From an uncultured Pseudomonadota bacterium (GTDB taxonomy: Bacteria > Pseudomonadota > Alphaproteobacteria > RF32 > CAG-239): a stretch of 53,648 nucleotides of DNA. Position numbers and translations under genes: made by a program. Shown here in pieces: positions 17,836 through 25,043 of the stretch. The stretch is from NCBI GenBank assembly GCA_949298065.1, contig CASFUZ010000008.1, positions 1-53,648 on the forward strand. The letters run 5' to 3'. The notes below the pieces were generated by a model. The model was given only the letters and a program-made list of their open reading frames with translations, was not told the origin of the DNA and did not search any database. Each line of letters begins with the position of its first letter. Within the stretch, counting starts at the first letter, position 1.

Positions 17836-19345
17836 AATGCTTTTTTTGTGCCGAAATTACATAGCCAAAAACTTCGGAATCACCCTCATTCCTTAGCTTT
17901 TCGCGACTGATTTTTTCTTGTAAAAATCCATTTTTCTCAAGCAAGTTTTGAACATATTTTAAGCTATGCAGGAAGCGTCCAGATGCGTGCAAAAACCATT
18001 CAGAATCGTTTATGAAATTTTCCGAAACGGTGAAGATTACACGACCATTTTTTTTAAGCGAATCATAGAGGGCGGAAAAAAGTTTTTCCATATCCCCGAT
18101 ATAGGTAAAAACATCTGCTGCAACAATCAAATCATAAGATGATTTTTTGCACTCCAAATGAGTAATAATATCTTGGCAAATCAACTTGTTATATATCTTT
18201 TTTGCCTCTGCTTCCTTGAGCATTCCGGAAGATAAATCTACCCCTGTCAGACCTCTAATTGAGGCATATTTTTTCAAGAATTTTCCACATAATCCGGTAC
18301 CGCAACCGGCATCCAGAATCCGTAAACCGAAGTATTTTTTTGCCCCATAAATTTCTTGTAAGAATCTATAAATTAAATCCGGCGCGCGATATTCAAGTCC
18401 ATGCAAAACTTGTTCAAAATCGGGCGCAAAAACATCAAAAATACGGCGTACATATTCCGCAGGTGCAATAGCCTCCGAAGCCCCTTCAGACAAGGCTTTG
18501 CACATATGCAAAACTATCTGATTTTGACCATATTTTTCCTGCCAAATTTTTACATATTCTACGCAGAGAGAATCTTGTTTTTCTAATTTTGCTTCATATA
18601 AAAGATAACCGAAATTTATGTGATGCGACTCTTCTCCGCCACTTTTTTCCACAGCCTGCCATCCATTTTCAAGGGCATTTTTCCACAGCGATTTTTTCTG
18701 ATATGCTTGTGATAAATAATTGTGAATCCATGGGTCTGCAGAATCGATTTTTTCAGCACTTAAAAACGCTGATAATGCCTCGTCATAATCACCTGTTTCA
18801 AGCGCTGAATTTCCAACCAATGTCCAAGCCTGCAATGCTTTAGAATCCAACTTTGTTGCTTGTTTGGCATAGTGCAAAGATGCTGCATAATCTTTAAGGT
18901 CAAAATAGGTATTGGCAAGATTGATGACGGCAACAAAATAGTCTTTGTTTATCTCAACCGCTTTTTTATAATATTCCAATGCTTCGGCATATTTTTTTTG
19001 ACGATAAAAAACATTGCCCAAATTTATTAATGCAGAAAGATTTTCAGAATCATATTTTAAGGCCAAGCAAGAATATTTTTTTGCCTCTTCCAAATTTTCC
19101 AATTCATAATATGCCGTTGCCAAATTACTTATGGCCGGAAGAGATTTTTTATTTTGCTTATATGCTTTGAGATAACACTTAACTGCCGACTCTTTATTAC
19201 CCAGAGCATCAAAACAATTTCCCGCACAAATATAGTAATCTTCTTTTTCGGGGTTGCTTTGCGCAAGCTCCAACCAAGCGGAAAGCGCCAAAGGAAACTC
19301 GCCTTTTTGATAATATTCTTGCGCCATATTTTCCAGATTTGACAA
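17834..19345 (-). CDS. TPR-repeat protein fused to a class I SAM methyltransferase
   Basis: 503 aa from a TTG at 19345 preceded by AAAGGGG at 8 nt spacing; an ATG at 19327 is the alternative. Residues 1-240 hold about six TPR units (for example ALINLGNVFYRQKKYAEALE). Residues 300-500 are a Rossmann methyltransferase: motif I ILDAGCGTGLCG (343-354), acidic residue in LTGVDLSSGM, motif IV DLIVAADVFTYIGD, and SALYDSLKKNGRVIFTVSEN after it. The domain order resembles TPR-methyltransferases acting on small molecules or proteins; the substrate is unknown. No signal peptide. Monocistronic. Confidence 0.85.
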   Translation of the reverse strand: MSNLENMAQEYYQKGEFPLALSAWLELAQSNPEKEDYYICAGNCFDALGNKESAVKCYLKAYKQNKKSLPAISNLATAYYELENLEEAKKYSCLALKYDSENLSALINLGNVFYRQKKYAEALEYYKKAVEINKDYFVAVINLANTYFDLKDYAASLHYAKQATKLDSKALQAWTLVGNSALETGDYDEALSAFLSAEKIDSADPWIHNYLSQAYQKKSLWKNALENGWQAVEKSGGEESHHINFGYLLYEAKLEKQDSLCVEYVKIWQEKYGQNQIVLHMCKALSEGASEAIAPAEYVRRIFDVFAPDFEQVLHGLEYRAPDLIYRFLQEIYGAKKYFGLRILDAGCGTGLCGKFLKKYASIRGLTGVDLSSGMLKEAEAKKIYNKLICQDIITHLECKKSSYDLIVAADVFTYIGDMEKLFSALYDSLKKNGRVIFTVSENFINDSEWFLHASGRFLHSLKYVQNLLEKNGFLQEKISREKLRNEGDSEVFGYVISAQKKH

Positions 19346-19406
19346 TGTCTTAACCCCTTTCTTGCAAATTTATTGATATTTTTAATGATTTTTAGTAAAA
19401 AAACTA

Positions 19407-19435
19407 TTGACGACTGGAAATAAATATTATATCTA
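19407..19435 (+). promoter_or_regulatory. Promoter of tRNA-Leu
   Basis: TTGACG (19407-19412), a 17-bp spacer and TATCTA (19430-19435), ending 17 nt before the mature tRNA 5' end. Confidence 0.5.
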
Positions 19436-19452
19436 TTCTTCTCGTAAACGAT

Positions 19453-19538
19453 GGGGGTATGGCGGAACTGGTAGACGCGCTAGACTCAAAATCTTGTGGC
19501 CTCAGGCCGTGTCAGTTCAAGTCTGACTACCCCTACCA
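19453..19538 (+). tRNA. tRNA-Leu (anticodon CAA)
   Basis: 86 nt including an encoded CCA. Acceptor GGGGGTA (19453-19459) pairs with TACCCCT (19528-19534), with one G-U at the first pair. The D-arm has TGGTAGACGC, the anticodon loop CTCAAAA carries CAA, a long variable arm follows (class II, as expected for Leu), and the T-arm is GTCAG-TTCAAGT-CTGAC. The anticodon stem has one T-T mismatch. Confidence 0.95.
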
Positions 19539-19540
19539 AT

Positions 19541-19575
19541 CAAAAAAAGACCTGTTTCTAACAGGTCTTTTTTTT
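19541..19575. terminator. Terminator of tRNA-Leu, shared with yoeB
   Basis: Stem AGACCTGT/ACAGGTCT (19548-19555 with 19561-19568) with an A-run before and T-run after, so bidirectional. It is nearly identical to the terminator at 20161-20194 on the other side of the toxin-antitoxin module. Confidence 0.9.
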
Positions 19576-19587
19576 ATTCTATTACTC

Positions 19588-19857
19588 TCACTTATAGTGA
19601 TATCGGCAAGAGATAATCAAAATTTCATTATCTGCAACACGATACACTAGGCGATGTTGTTGATTTATGCGTCTTGACCAACATCCGCTTAGGTCAAATT
19701 TAAGAGCTTCCGGTTTACCTAAACCTTCAAAAGGTGTTTCCATAATATTGATAATCAACTCCTTGATTTTTGCCGCCAACCTCGGTTCTTGCTGTTTCAT
19801 CAGCAAATAGTCCTTATACGCAGTTTTGGTAAACTTAAAGCTCGTCAATTTTGACAT
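19588..19857 (-). CDS. yoeB: YoeB-family toxin (ribosome-dependent mRNA interferase)
   Basis: 89 aa. Close to E. coli YoeB along its length: TPFEGLGKPEALK, LSGCWSRRI, QQHRLVYRV and the C-terminal CRYHY. The catalytic set aligns as E50, R69, H87 and Y88 (E46, R65, H83, Y84 in E. coli), all present, so the toxin should be active. YoeB cleaves mRNA in the ribosomal A site. It overlaps the 3' end of the antitoxin gene by 23 nt, as is usual for yefM-yoeB. Confidence 0.95.
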   Translation of the reverse strand: MSKLTSFKFTKTAYKDYLLMKQQEPRLAAKIKELIINIMETPFEGLGKPEALKFDLSGCWSRRINQQHRLVYRVADNEILIISCRYHYK

Positions 19858-20089
19858 CTATGACTTCTCCGTTATCTGCCTGTTCAAGGCTTTTTCTTAA
19901 ATGCTCTGCATTGTACGGATTGGACAATAAGTAACAAGTTTCCATCCACGAATTGTAATCATCCAAACTCATCATTACTGCTGACGGCTTATTGGTTCTG
20001 GTGATGATTTTAACCTCACTGTTGTTGCAAACTTCATCCAATAACCTTGCCATATTTTGCCGAGCACTTGTATAAGTTACAGCTTCCAT
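19835..20089 (-). CDS. yefM: YefM-family antitoxin (Phd/YefM fold)
   Basis: 84 aa from the ATG at 20089 (GGGGG upstream); an in-frame extension to 20149 would run through the operator and is rejected. The N-terminal MEAVTYTSARQNMARLLDEV is the DNA-binding Phd/YefM domain, ITRTNKPSAVMMSLDDYNSW the conserved dimer core, and the acidic C-terminal helix wraps the toxin. With YoeB it represses its own promoter at the TGTACA boxes at 20120-20137. Confidence 0.95.
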   Translation of the reverse strand: MEAVTYTSARQNMARLLDEVCNNSEVKIITRTNKPSAVMMSLDDYNSWMETCYLLSNPYNAEHLRKSLEQADNGEVIDVKIDEL

Positions 20090-20117
20090 AATCGAATCCC
20101 CCACCGTTGTTTTAAAT

Positions 20118-20146
20118 ATTGTACAACATTCTGTACAATAATGCAA
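20118..20146 (-). promoter_or_regulatory. yefM-yoeB promoter and operator
   Basis: Minus strand -35 TTGCAT (20141-20146), 17-bp spacer, -10 TACAAT (20118-20123). Two TGTACA hexamers (20120-20125 and 20132-20137) lie 12 bp centre to centre, the same core and spacing reported for YefM-YoeB operators in E. coli. One box overlaps the -10. Confidence 0.85.
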
Positions 20147-20160
20147 CAAATTTTAACGCA

Positions 20161-20194
20161 TAAAAAAGACCTGTTTCTCACAGGTCTTTTTTTT
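20161..20194. terminator. Bidirectional terminator upstream of yefM, duplicate of 19541-19575
   Basis: Stem AGACCTGT/ACAGGTCT (20167-20174 with 20180-20187) and eight T. It serves the minus-strand gene ending at 20193. Confidence 0.85.
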
Positions 20195-20537
20195 ATTCCA
20201 TTACCTCAATAAAGTTTGAATATCGCCCGACCGATTCATTAGACTGCTTGATGGCGACATCGCTCATTATCTTATTCTCATACAGTTCCTTAAAATAATC
20301 TGTCGGTTCCACGCTTAAAATTGAAGATGCTTCATCATAGCTCAACTCCAGCCCTATCAACGGTGCCGTTACATCAAAGTTTATCATCTTCTCATAATAT
20401 TCTTTGGCTATCTTAAACTTGGTGGTCAAAGGTGCATCCGTCCCCTCATCTCTGATTTGTACATAGCGTTTGGCCGTTTCAAAACGGATATAATTTTCTA
20501 TCAGAATCGGAAAAAATTCTTCCAATGCTTCAGCCAT
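20193..20537 (-). CDS. Hypothetical protein, 114 aa
   Basis: I do not recognise a family. The start has a good AGAGGAA ribosome-binding site. The product is acidic and mostly helical by composition (MAEALEEFFPILIENYIRFE at the N-terminus), without signal peptide, membrane segment, Cys cluster or known motif. It is flanked by its own terminator at 20161-20194 and is transcribed away from the MBL-fold gene. It is adjacent to the toxin-antitoxin module but separated from it by that terminator. Confidence 0.7.
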   Translation of the reverse strand: MAEALEEFFPILIENYIRFETAKRYVQIRDEGTDAPLTTKFKIAKEYYEKMINFDVTAPLIGLELSYDEASSILSVEPTDYFKELYENKIMSDVAIKQSNESVGRYSNFIEVME

Positions 20538-20689
20538 AATTTCCTCTCTTTTACATTTTACTTTTATTTTTTCTACCGCCTGTTACAACATCTGTCAATC
20601 ACTAATAAAATTGCCCAAAAAGTTTATATACAAGCTATAAAAAATCTTGTACCATCTTCTTAATCTTAAATCTTTTCGGAGAAGTAAAT

Positions 20690-21376
20690 ATGTCTGACAT
20701 CTTGCAATATGAGGACTTGCGAATCAGCTTTCTCGGGCACAGCGGTTTTGTGCTCAACAAGGGCGAATCTTCCGTGGTGATTGACCCCTTTTTGACCAAC
20801 GCACCTATGGCAACCCAAAAACCGGAATCCATTAAAGCTACGGATATTTTGCTCACCCATGGCCACGCCGACCATTTGGGTGATGCCGTTGCCATTTCCA
20901 AAGCCAACAAAGCCCCGATTACCGCTGTTATGGAGCTTGCCGAATATTGCGCCGAGCAAGGTGCGGAAATCATCCGCCTTCCCATCGGCGGCACTTGGAA
21001 ATATCCTTGGGGAACGGCACAATTTCGTTATGCCATGCACAGCGGATTTTTGCCCAACGGAAAGCCCTTCGGTCAAGCTGCCAGCATCTTTTTGAACTTT
21101 GGCAAAGTCAAAGTCTATGCCTTAGGCGACACGGCTCTCCAGCAAGATTTTAAGCTGGTCGGCGAAGTTTATAAACCTGACATCGCTTTTATTCCCATCG
21201 GCGGGCGCGCGAATATGAATATTGATGAAGCCGTCATTGCCGCCGGTTGGCTTAATCCCAAAATCGTCGTGCCCATCCACTATGACCTCTTCACGGAAGG
21301 GAAAGTTGACCCGCTTGACTTTAAAACCAAGCTGGAATCCGCAACCAACATTCAATGCAAAATTATGCTCCCCTGA
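20690..21376 (+). CDS. UPF0173-type metal-dependent hydrolase (MBL fold)
   Basis: 228 aa, the usual UPF0173 length. Metallo-beta-lactamase fold: LRISFLGHSGFVL at the start, DPFLTNAPMA, the zinc-binding LTHGHADHLGDA (His, His, Asp, His), the AMHSG His, ALGDTAL with the bridging Asp, and VPIHYDLF with the last His. Cytoplasmic; the physiological substrate of the family is not known. Its TGA stop (21374-21376) coincides with the first bases of the dispersed repeat block that follows. Confidence 0.93.
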   Translation: MSDILQYEDLRISFLGHSGFVLNKGESSVVIDPFLTNAPMATQKPESIKATDILLTHGHADHLGDAVAISKANKAPITAVMELAEYCAEQGAEIIRLPIGGTWKYPWGTAQFRYAMHSGFLPNGKPFGQAASIFLNFGKVKVYALGDTALQQDFKLVGEVYKPDIAFIPIGGRANMNIDEAVIAAGWLNPKIVVPIHYDLFTEGKVDPLDFKTKLESATNIQCKIMLP

Positions 21377-21741
21377 CAAGCTGTTGCCAGCTTGACAAGT
21401 GGACGCCCTTGAGCGCAAACTGTAGCCAGTTTGACCGCATCAATGGCTGTGGTGCTAACCTTTGTTGAACCGCGCAAGCTGTTGCCAGCTTGACCGCATC
21501 AATGGCTGTGGCGCGAATCTTTACTGAACCGCGATGCTTCCTAAGTGCATATCTATCTTTTGTGCCCTATGTCGTTATGGATTCTTCGGAGCAAAGCTCC
21601 TCTGAATGACAAGCTGTAGCCAGCTTGACCGCATCAATGGCTGCGGTGCGAACCTTTGTTGAACCGCGATGCTTCCTAAGTGCATATCTTGTTTATGTGC
21701 CTTGTATCCTTATGGCTTCTTCGGAGCAAAGCTCCTCTGAA
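21374..21741. repeat. Block of hairpin-forming dispersed repeats, locus 1
   Basis: Four imperfect units start at about 21377, 21417, 21475 and 21610, each opening with a hairpin of the form CAAGCTG-TTGC-CAGCTTG. The last two units are about 135 bp tandem copies that also contain GACCGCATCAATGGCTG, a TTGAACCGCG box, GTGCATATC and a terminal hairpin GGAGC-AAA-GCTCC. A further copy lies at 53419-53599. The final unit overlaps the 3' coding end of the HTH gene. Confidence 0.85.
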
Positions 21742-21995
21742 CGGGCGTGTATTTTTTCCATTTCAAAGCTAAAATCTTTGCCATAGAAATTTATCAGAAT
21801 CAAAAAATCGCTCCATTGCACATTGCCTTTGCCCAACTCTATGCGGTCAATGATTGTGGGGGTAAGCCCCGTTCGGCGGGAAACGCTTTGTATGCTATAA
21901 TTCTTATGATAACGACATCTAAAAAGCACAAAACCCAATTGTCGGCGCAATTTGCGTTTGCGATTTATATTTTGCAGATTAAAACCCAAATTCAT
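21693..21995 (-). CDS. Small XRE/Cro-type helix-turn-helix protein with repeat-derived C-terminus
   Basis: 100 aa from the ATG at 21995 (GAGGAG at 22005-22010); a GTG at 22037 would start in the loop of a terminator and is rejected. Residues 20-80 form a lambda-repressor-like HTH (LGFVLFRCRYHKNYSIQSVS, then RTGLTPTIIDRIELGKGNV). The last 15-16 residues (from RSEELCSEEA) are encoded by the dispersed repeat and match no HTH domain. It is preceded by a structured RNA with promoter and terminator (22021-22225), so its expression may depend on readthrough. Regulatory target unknown. Confidence 0.75.
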   Translation of the reverse strand: MNLGFNLQNINRKRKLRRQLGFVLFRCRYHKNYSIQSVSRRTGLTPTIIDRIELGKGNVQWSDFLILINFYGKDFSFEMEKIHARSEELCSEEAIRIQGT

Positions 21996-22020
21996 ACTGT
22001 TCAACTCCTCTTTTGTATAA

Positions 22021-22047
22021 AACAAAACCGCTCTCACTTGAGAGCGG
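22021..22047 (-). terminator. Intrinsic terminator upstream of the HTH gene
   Basis: Stem CCGCTCTCA/TGAGAGCGG (9 bp perfect, 2-nt loop) followed on the minus strand by TTTTGTTTT. It lies about 10 nt before the ribosome-binding site of the HTH gene. Confidence 0.8.
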
Positions 22048-22191
22048 AGGAGTTGGAAACTGTACAGAAACAGTGTGCTTATTCGCCCGCAAAAAACGGC
22101 TTATATCGCACCATCCTCCACAATGGGAGGTTAATTATTTTCTGTAAGGAGTTTCCACACTCCGACACCAGCTTAACCATTGCTGATGACG
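22021..22191 (-). ncRNA. Candidate structured RNA: sRNA or regulatory leader of the HTH gene
   Basis: A minus-strand transcript from about 22191 to the terminator at 22021 would be about 170 nt. Predicted pairings by eye: P1 is TGGAAACT with AGTTTCCA (22150-22157 with 22054-22061), extended by GGAGT with ACTCC beyond a bulged G; P2 is ACAGAAA with TTTCTGT; inside are a CCTCC-CATTGT-GGAGG hairpin and a GTGC/GCAC stem capped by GCCG/CGGGC. This makes a rod with a three-way junction. CAACTCCTC on the 3' side of P1 can instead pair with the HTH gene's GAGGAGTTG ribosome-binding site. No known RNA family is recognised. Confidence 0.6.
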
Positions 22192-22197
22192 GATGTG

Positions 22198-22225
22198 ATT
22201 ATAAAGGTTTCATTCTATTTTGCAA
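22198..22225 (-). promoter_or_regulatory. Strong sigma-70 promoter of the structured RNA
   Basis: Minus strand TTGCAA (22220-22225), 16-bp spacer, perfect TATAAT (22198-22203). Confidence 0.7.
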
Positions 22226-22228
22226 CAC

Positions 22229-22258
22229 ATAAAAAAAGCACCTTGCGGTGCTTCTTTT
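22229..22258 (-). terminator. Terminator of the gltX-cysS unit
   Basis: Stem AAGCACC/GGTGCTT (22236-22242 with 22247-22253), followed on the minus strand by a T-run. Directly after the cysS stop. Confidence 0.85.
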
Positions 22259-23644
22259 TTATGCTCTTTTCCAGCTTGTGCCGGAAGGCGTGTCTTCCAA
22301 GATAATGCCGGCTTCTTTCAGCTCATTGCGAATCTGGTCTGCCAAGGCATAATCTTTGTTCTTTTTGGCTGCCAAACGCTCCGCAATCTTTGCCTCAATA
22401 TCAGCCTCGCTCATTCCGCCTTCTTCATCGGTTCCGCCCTTAAACCAGACTTCCGGTTCTTGGTACAACAAGCCCAAAACATCTGCCGAAGCCAAAAGCT
22501 CAGACTTATACTTAGCCTTGTCTTCCATTGTTTCGGCTTTGTTCAGATTATTGACAATCTCGTGCAGAACAGACAATGCCAAAGGTGTGTTGATGTCATC
22601 AGCCAGAGCTTCCATCAACTTAGCGTTCGGAGCTGTTTTTTCAGCCTTAACATCGGCATTCTGACGCAAAGCATTATAGAACTTATCCAACGCCGCTTTT
22701 GCCTGATTCAGCCCCTCAAAAGTGAAGTTAAACGGCTGATGATAATGTGTGGTCAAGAACAACAGACGCAGAGCCTCTGCCGGATATTTGGATATAATCT
22801 CATCCACATTATAGAAGTTGCCCAAAGACTTGGACATCTTAACACCATCTACCATCAACATTCCGGCATGCACCCAATATTTGGCAAAACTTGAGCCGGG
22901 ATGTGCACAGCAAGACTGAGCGCATTCGTTCTCGTGGTGCGGGAAAATCAGGTCTGAACCGCCGCCGTGAATGTCAAAAGAATCGCCCAACAACTTGGAG
23001 CTCATCGCCGAGCATTCCAAGTGCCAGCCGGGGCGGCCATAGCCCCAAGGGCTGTCCCATCCGGGTTGGTCGGGGTCTGAGGGTTTCCACAAAATGAAGT
23101 CTGCCGGATTTTTCTTATAATCCGCAACCTCAATGCGCGCGCCGGCTAACATCTCCTTCATGGAGCGGCCGGAAAGAAAACCATAATTCGGCATAGAATC
23201 TACGCTGAACAAAACGTGCCCCTCTGCCTCATAAGCATGACCGTTTTGCAACAGCAACTTAACCAGCTCTATCATCTCCTGAATATATTCAGTCGCACGC
23301 GGGCGATAATTCGGGTTCAGAACATTTAACTTTTTCATATCGTCCAGATACCACTGAAAAGTCTGTTCCGTAATCTCACGAATGGATTTTCCGGTTTCTT
23401 TGTGCTTGTTTAATATCTTATCATCAACATCCGTAATATTAGATACGTAAGTTACGTGCTCTTTGCCATATACCTGACACAGAAAACGATATAACACATC
23501 AAAAACGACCGAGGTTTTGGCATTGCCCAGATGCGCGCGGTCATAAACTGTCGGACCACAGACATACATACGCACATTGTTTGCATCAATCGGGGTGAAC
23601 TCCTGTTTGCGGCGCAACAGCGTATTATGCAGGCTGATTTTCAT
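22259..23644 (-). CDS. cysS: Cysteinyl-tRNA synthetase
   Basis: 461 aa from the ATG at 23644 (AGGAG 7 nt upstream). Class I synthetase charging tRNA(Cys). Seen: MYVCGPTVYD with a zinc-binding Cys, the HLGNAKT (HIGH-type) signature, ITDVDDKILNK, the zinc ligands in GWHLECSAM and HHENECAQS, and the KMSKS signature in GVKMSKSLGNF. A helical C-terminal domain with KNKDYALADQIRNEL completes the usual length. It follows gltX by 10 nt, in one operon. Confidence 0.97.
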   Translation of the reverse strand: MKISLHNTLLRRKQEFTPIDANNVRMYVCGPTVYDRAHLGNAKTSVVFDVLYRFLCQVYGKEHVTYVSNITDVDDKILNKHKETGKSIREITEQTFQWYLDDMKKLNVLNPNYRPRATEYIQEMIELVKLLLQNGHAYEAEGHVLFSVDSMPNYGFLSGRSMKEMLAGARIEVADYKKNPADFILWKPSDPDQPGWDSPWGYGRPGWHLECSAMSSKLLGDSFDIHGGGSDLIFPHHENECAQSCCAHPGSSFAKYWVHAGMLMVDGVKMSKSLGNFYNVDEIISKYPAEALRLLFLTTHYHQPFNFTFEGLNQAKAALDKFYNALRQNADVKAEKTAPNAKLMEALADDINTPLALSVLHEIVNNLNKAETMEDKAKYKSELLASADVLGLLYQEPEVWFKGGTDEEGGMSEADIEAKIAERLAAKKNKDYALADQIRNELKEAGIILEDTPSGTSWKRA

Positions 23645-23654
23645 TTTCTGTCTC

Positions 23655-24971
23655 CTAATCACTTATTCCCATAAGGCGTTTTTGAGCCTTTTCTTTGCCG
23701 ATGAACGGCAAGAGATGTTTCAGTTCCGGACCATCCGGCAAACCGGTTAAGGCCAGACGTAGCGGATGGAACAAATCTTTTCCTTTTTTGCCGGTTTGTT
23801 GCTTAATGGAATCGGTCCAAGTTTTCCAGGTTTCGTCATTCCACGGCTCTTGCGGCAAAAGCTCGGCCGCAGCCTTAGTTACAACTTCATCTTCAAGCAC
23901 AGGTTTAATATTCTTAAAGCAAACATCAGCCCAAATCTGAACATCATCAACCTTGCTTAAATTACCGCGGACGGCATTCCAAAATTCTTCACTGACGTTA
24001 ACTCTATCCTTAACATTTTCATAAGGCAGAGCATGCAGATAAACCGTATTGAAACGGCGCAAATCTTCGGCATCAAACTTTGGCTGAGAACGTCCCAAAC
24101 GACCAAAATCCAAAGAAGCTGCTAAATCTTCCAGAGCATAAAAAGGCTCAATACTTTCAGAGGTGCCGAGCTTTGCCAAGAAAGAGCAAATTGCCATAGG
24201 CTCAACGCCTTCGGCTCTCAACTCGCGAACGCCCAAAGACCCTAGACGTTTGGATAACTTGCCTTCCTTACCCGTGAGCAAAGGCAAGTGTGCAAACTCA
24301 GGCACTCTGCCGCCGATAGCATTAAACATCTCTATCTGAACCGCTGTATTGGTTACATGGTCCTCACCGCGGACAATATGCGTAATACCAAAATCAACAT
24401 CATCAATAACCGATGGCAGATGATACAAGAAAGTTCCATCCTCACGGATGACAATCGGGTCGCTCAACTTAGAGGCATCATACTTAACTTCGCCGCGAAT
24501 CAGGTCATTCCACTTAATCTCACCGGAAACAAGTTTGAAACGATAATGCGGATGACGGCCGTCTTTCTTGCGCTGAGCGATTTCTTCATCGCTCAATCTG
24601 CGTACATAAATCGGAGGTTGTCCTTTAGCCATAAGTTGCTTGCGCATCAGCTCCAATTCTTCGGGAGTTTCCCAGCAAGCGTAAATACGGCCTTGTTGTT
24701 TGAGTTGTTCCACAACAGCGTTATAACGCTCCATTCTGGCGGACTGGCGGGCTTCCTCCGTCCAGTTCAGCCCGAGCCAAACCAAAGACTCTCTCAAGGA
24801 ATCTTCATATTCTTTTTTAGAACGTTCTCTGTCCGTGTCATCAATACGGAGCATAAAACGACCACCTAATTTTTTGGCCAAAAGCCAGTTAAACAATGCT
24901 GTGCGCGTATTGCCGATGTGCATATAGCCGGTCGGGCTCGGCGCAAATCTAACTTTGATATTATTACTCAT
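23655..24971 (-). CDS. gltX: Glutamyl-tRNA synthetase
   Basis: 438 aa from the ATG at 24971; a GTG at 24983 is possible. Class I synthetase: VRFAPSPTGYMHIGNTRTAL with the HIGH-type motif, FMLRIDDTDRERS, YHLPSVIDDVDFGITHIVRGEDH and the KMSKS-type loop in GKLSKRLGSLG. Many alphaproteobacteria carry two GltX paralogs, one of them acting on tRNA(Gln) ahead of the amidotransferase; which one this is cannot be told from the window. Followed by cysS. Confidence 0.95.
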   Translation of the reverse strand: MSNNIKVRFAPSPTGYMHIGNTRTALFNWLLAKKLGGRFMLRIDDTDRERSKKEYEDSLRESLVWLGLNWTEEARQSARMERYNAVVEQLKQQGRIYACWETPEELELMRKQLMAKGQPPIYVRRLSDEEIAQRKKDGRHPHYRFKLVSGEIKWNDLIRGEVKYDASKLSDPIVIREDGTFLYHLPSVIDDVDFGITHIVRGEDHVTNTAVQIEMFNAIGGRVPEFAHLPLLTGKEGKLSKRLGSLGVRELRAEGVEPMAICSFLAKLGTSESIEPFYALEDLAASLDFGRLGRSQPKFDAEDLRRFNTVYLHALPYENVKDRVNVSEEFWNAVRGNLSKVDDVQIWADVCFKNIKPVLEDEVVTKAAAELLPQEPWNDETWKTWTDSIKQQTGKKGKDLFHPLRLALTGLPDGPELKHLLPFIGKEKAQKRLMGISD

Positions 24972-25043
24972 AAAAAAATCCACTAAAGTTTTGCAAAACT
25001 ATAGCGGATAATATAAGTTTGTTACAATAAATTCAACTGATTT

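Noticed and set aside
20089..20149. Longer YefM start at 20149.
   Set aside because: It would place the coding sequence across the promoter and TGTACA operator; the ATG at 20089 has a strong ribosome-binding site and gives normal length.
21374..21741. Repeats considered as a CRISPR array.
   Set aside because: Unit lengths differ, units abut without unique spacers of constant size, and no cas genes are near.
22079..22114. Eleven-codon leader peptide inside the structured RNA.
   Set aside because: The GGAGG touches the ATG with no spacing and is itself paired in a hairpin; no attenuator-type codon run is seen.
22021..22191. Structured RNA considered as 6S RNA or 4.5S SRP RNA.
   Set aside because: There is no large single-stranded central bubble as in 6S, and no GGAAGG...AGCA tetraloop region as in SRP RNA.
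21747..22232. 161-aa plus-strand open frame across the HTH gene and the RNA.
   Set aside because: It lies antisense to the HTH gene, promoter and terminator, has no ribosome-binding site, and its first half mirrors the HTH coding sequence.
22220..22894. 224-aa plus-strand open frame opposite cysS.
   Set aside because: Antisense shadow of a fully conserved cysS; its composition is not protein-like and no start signal is seen.
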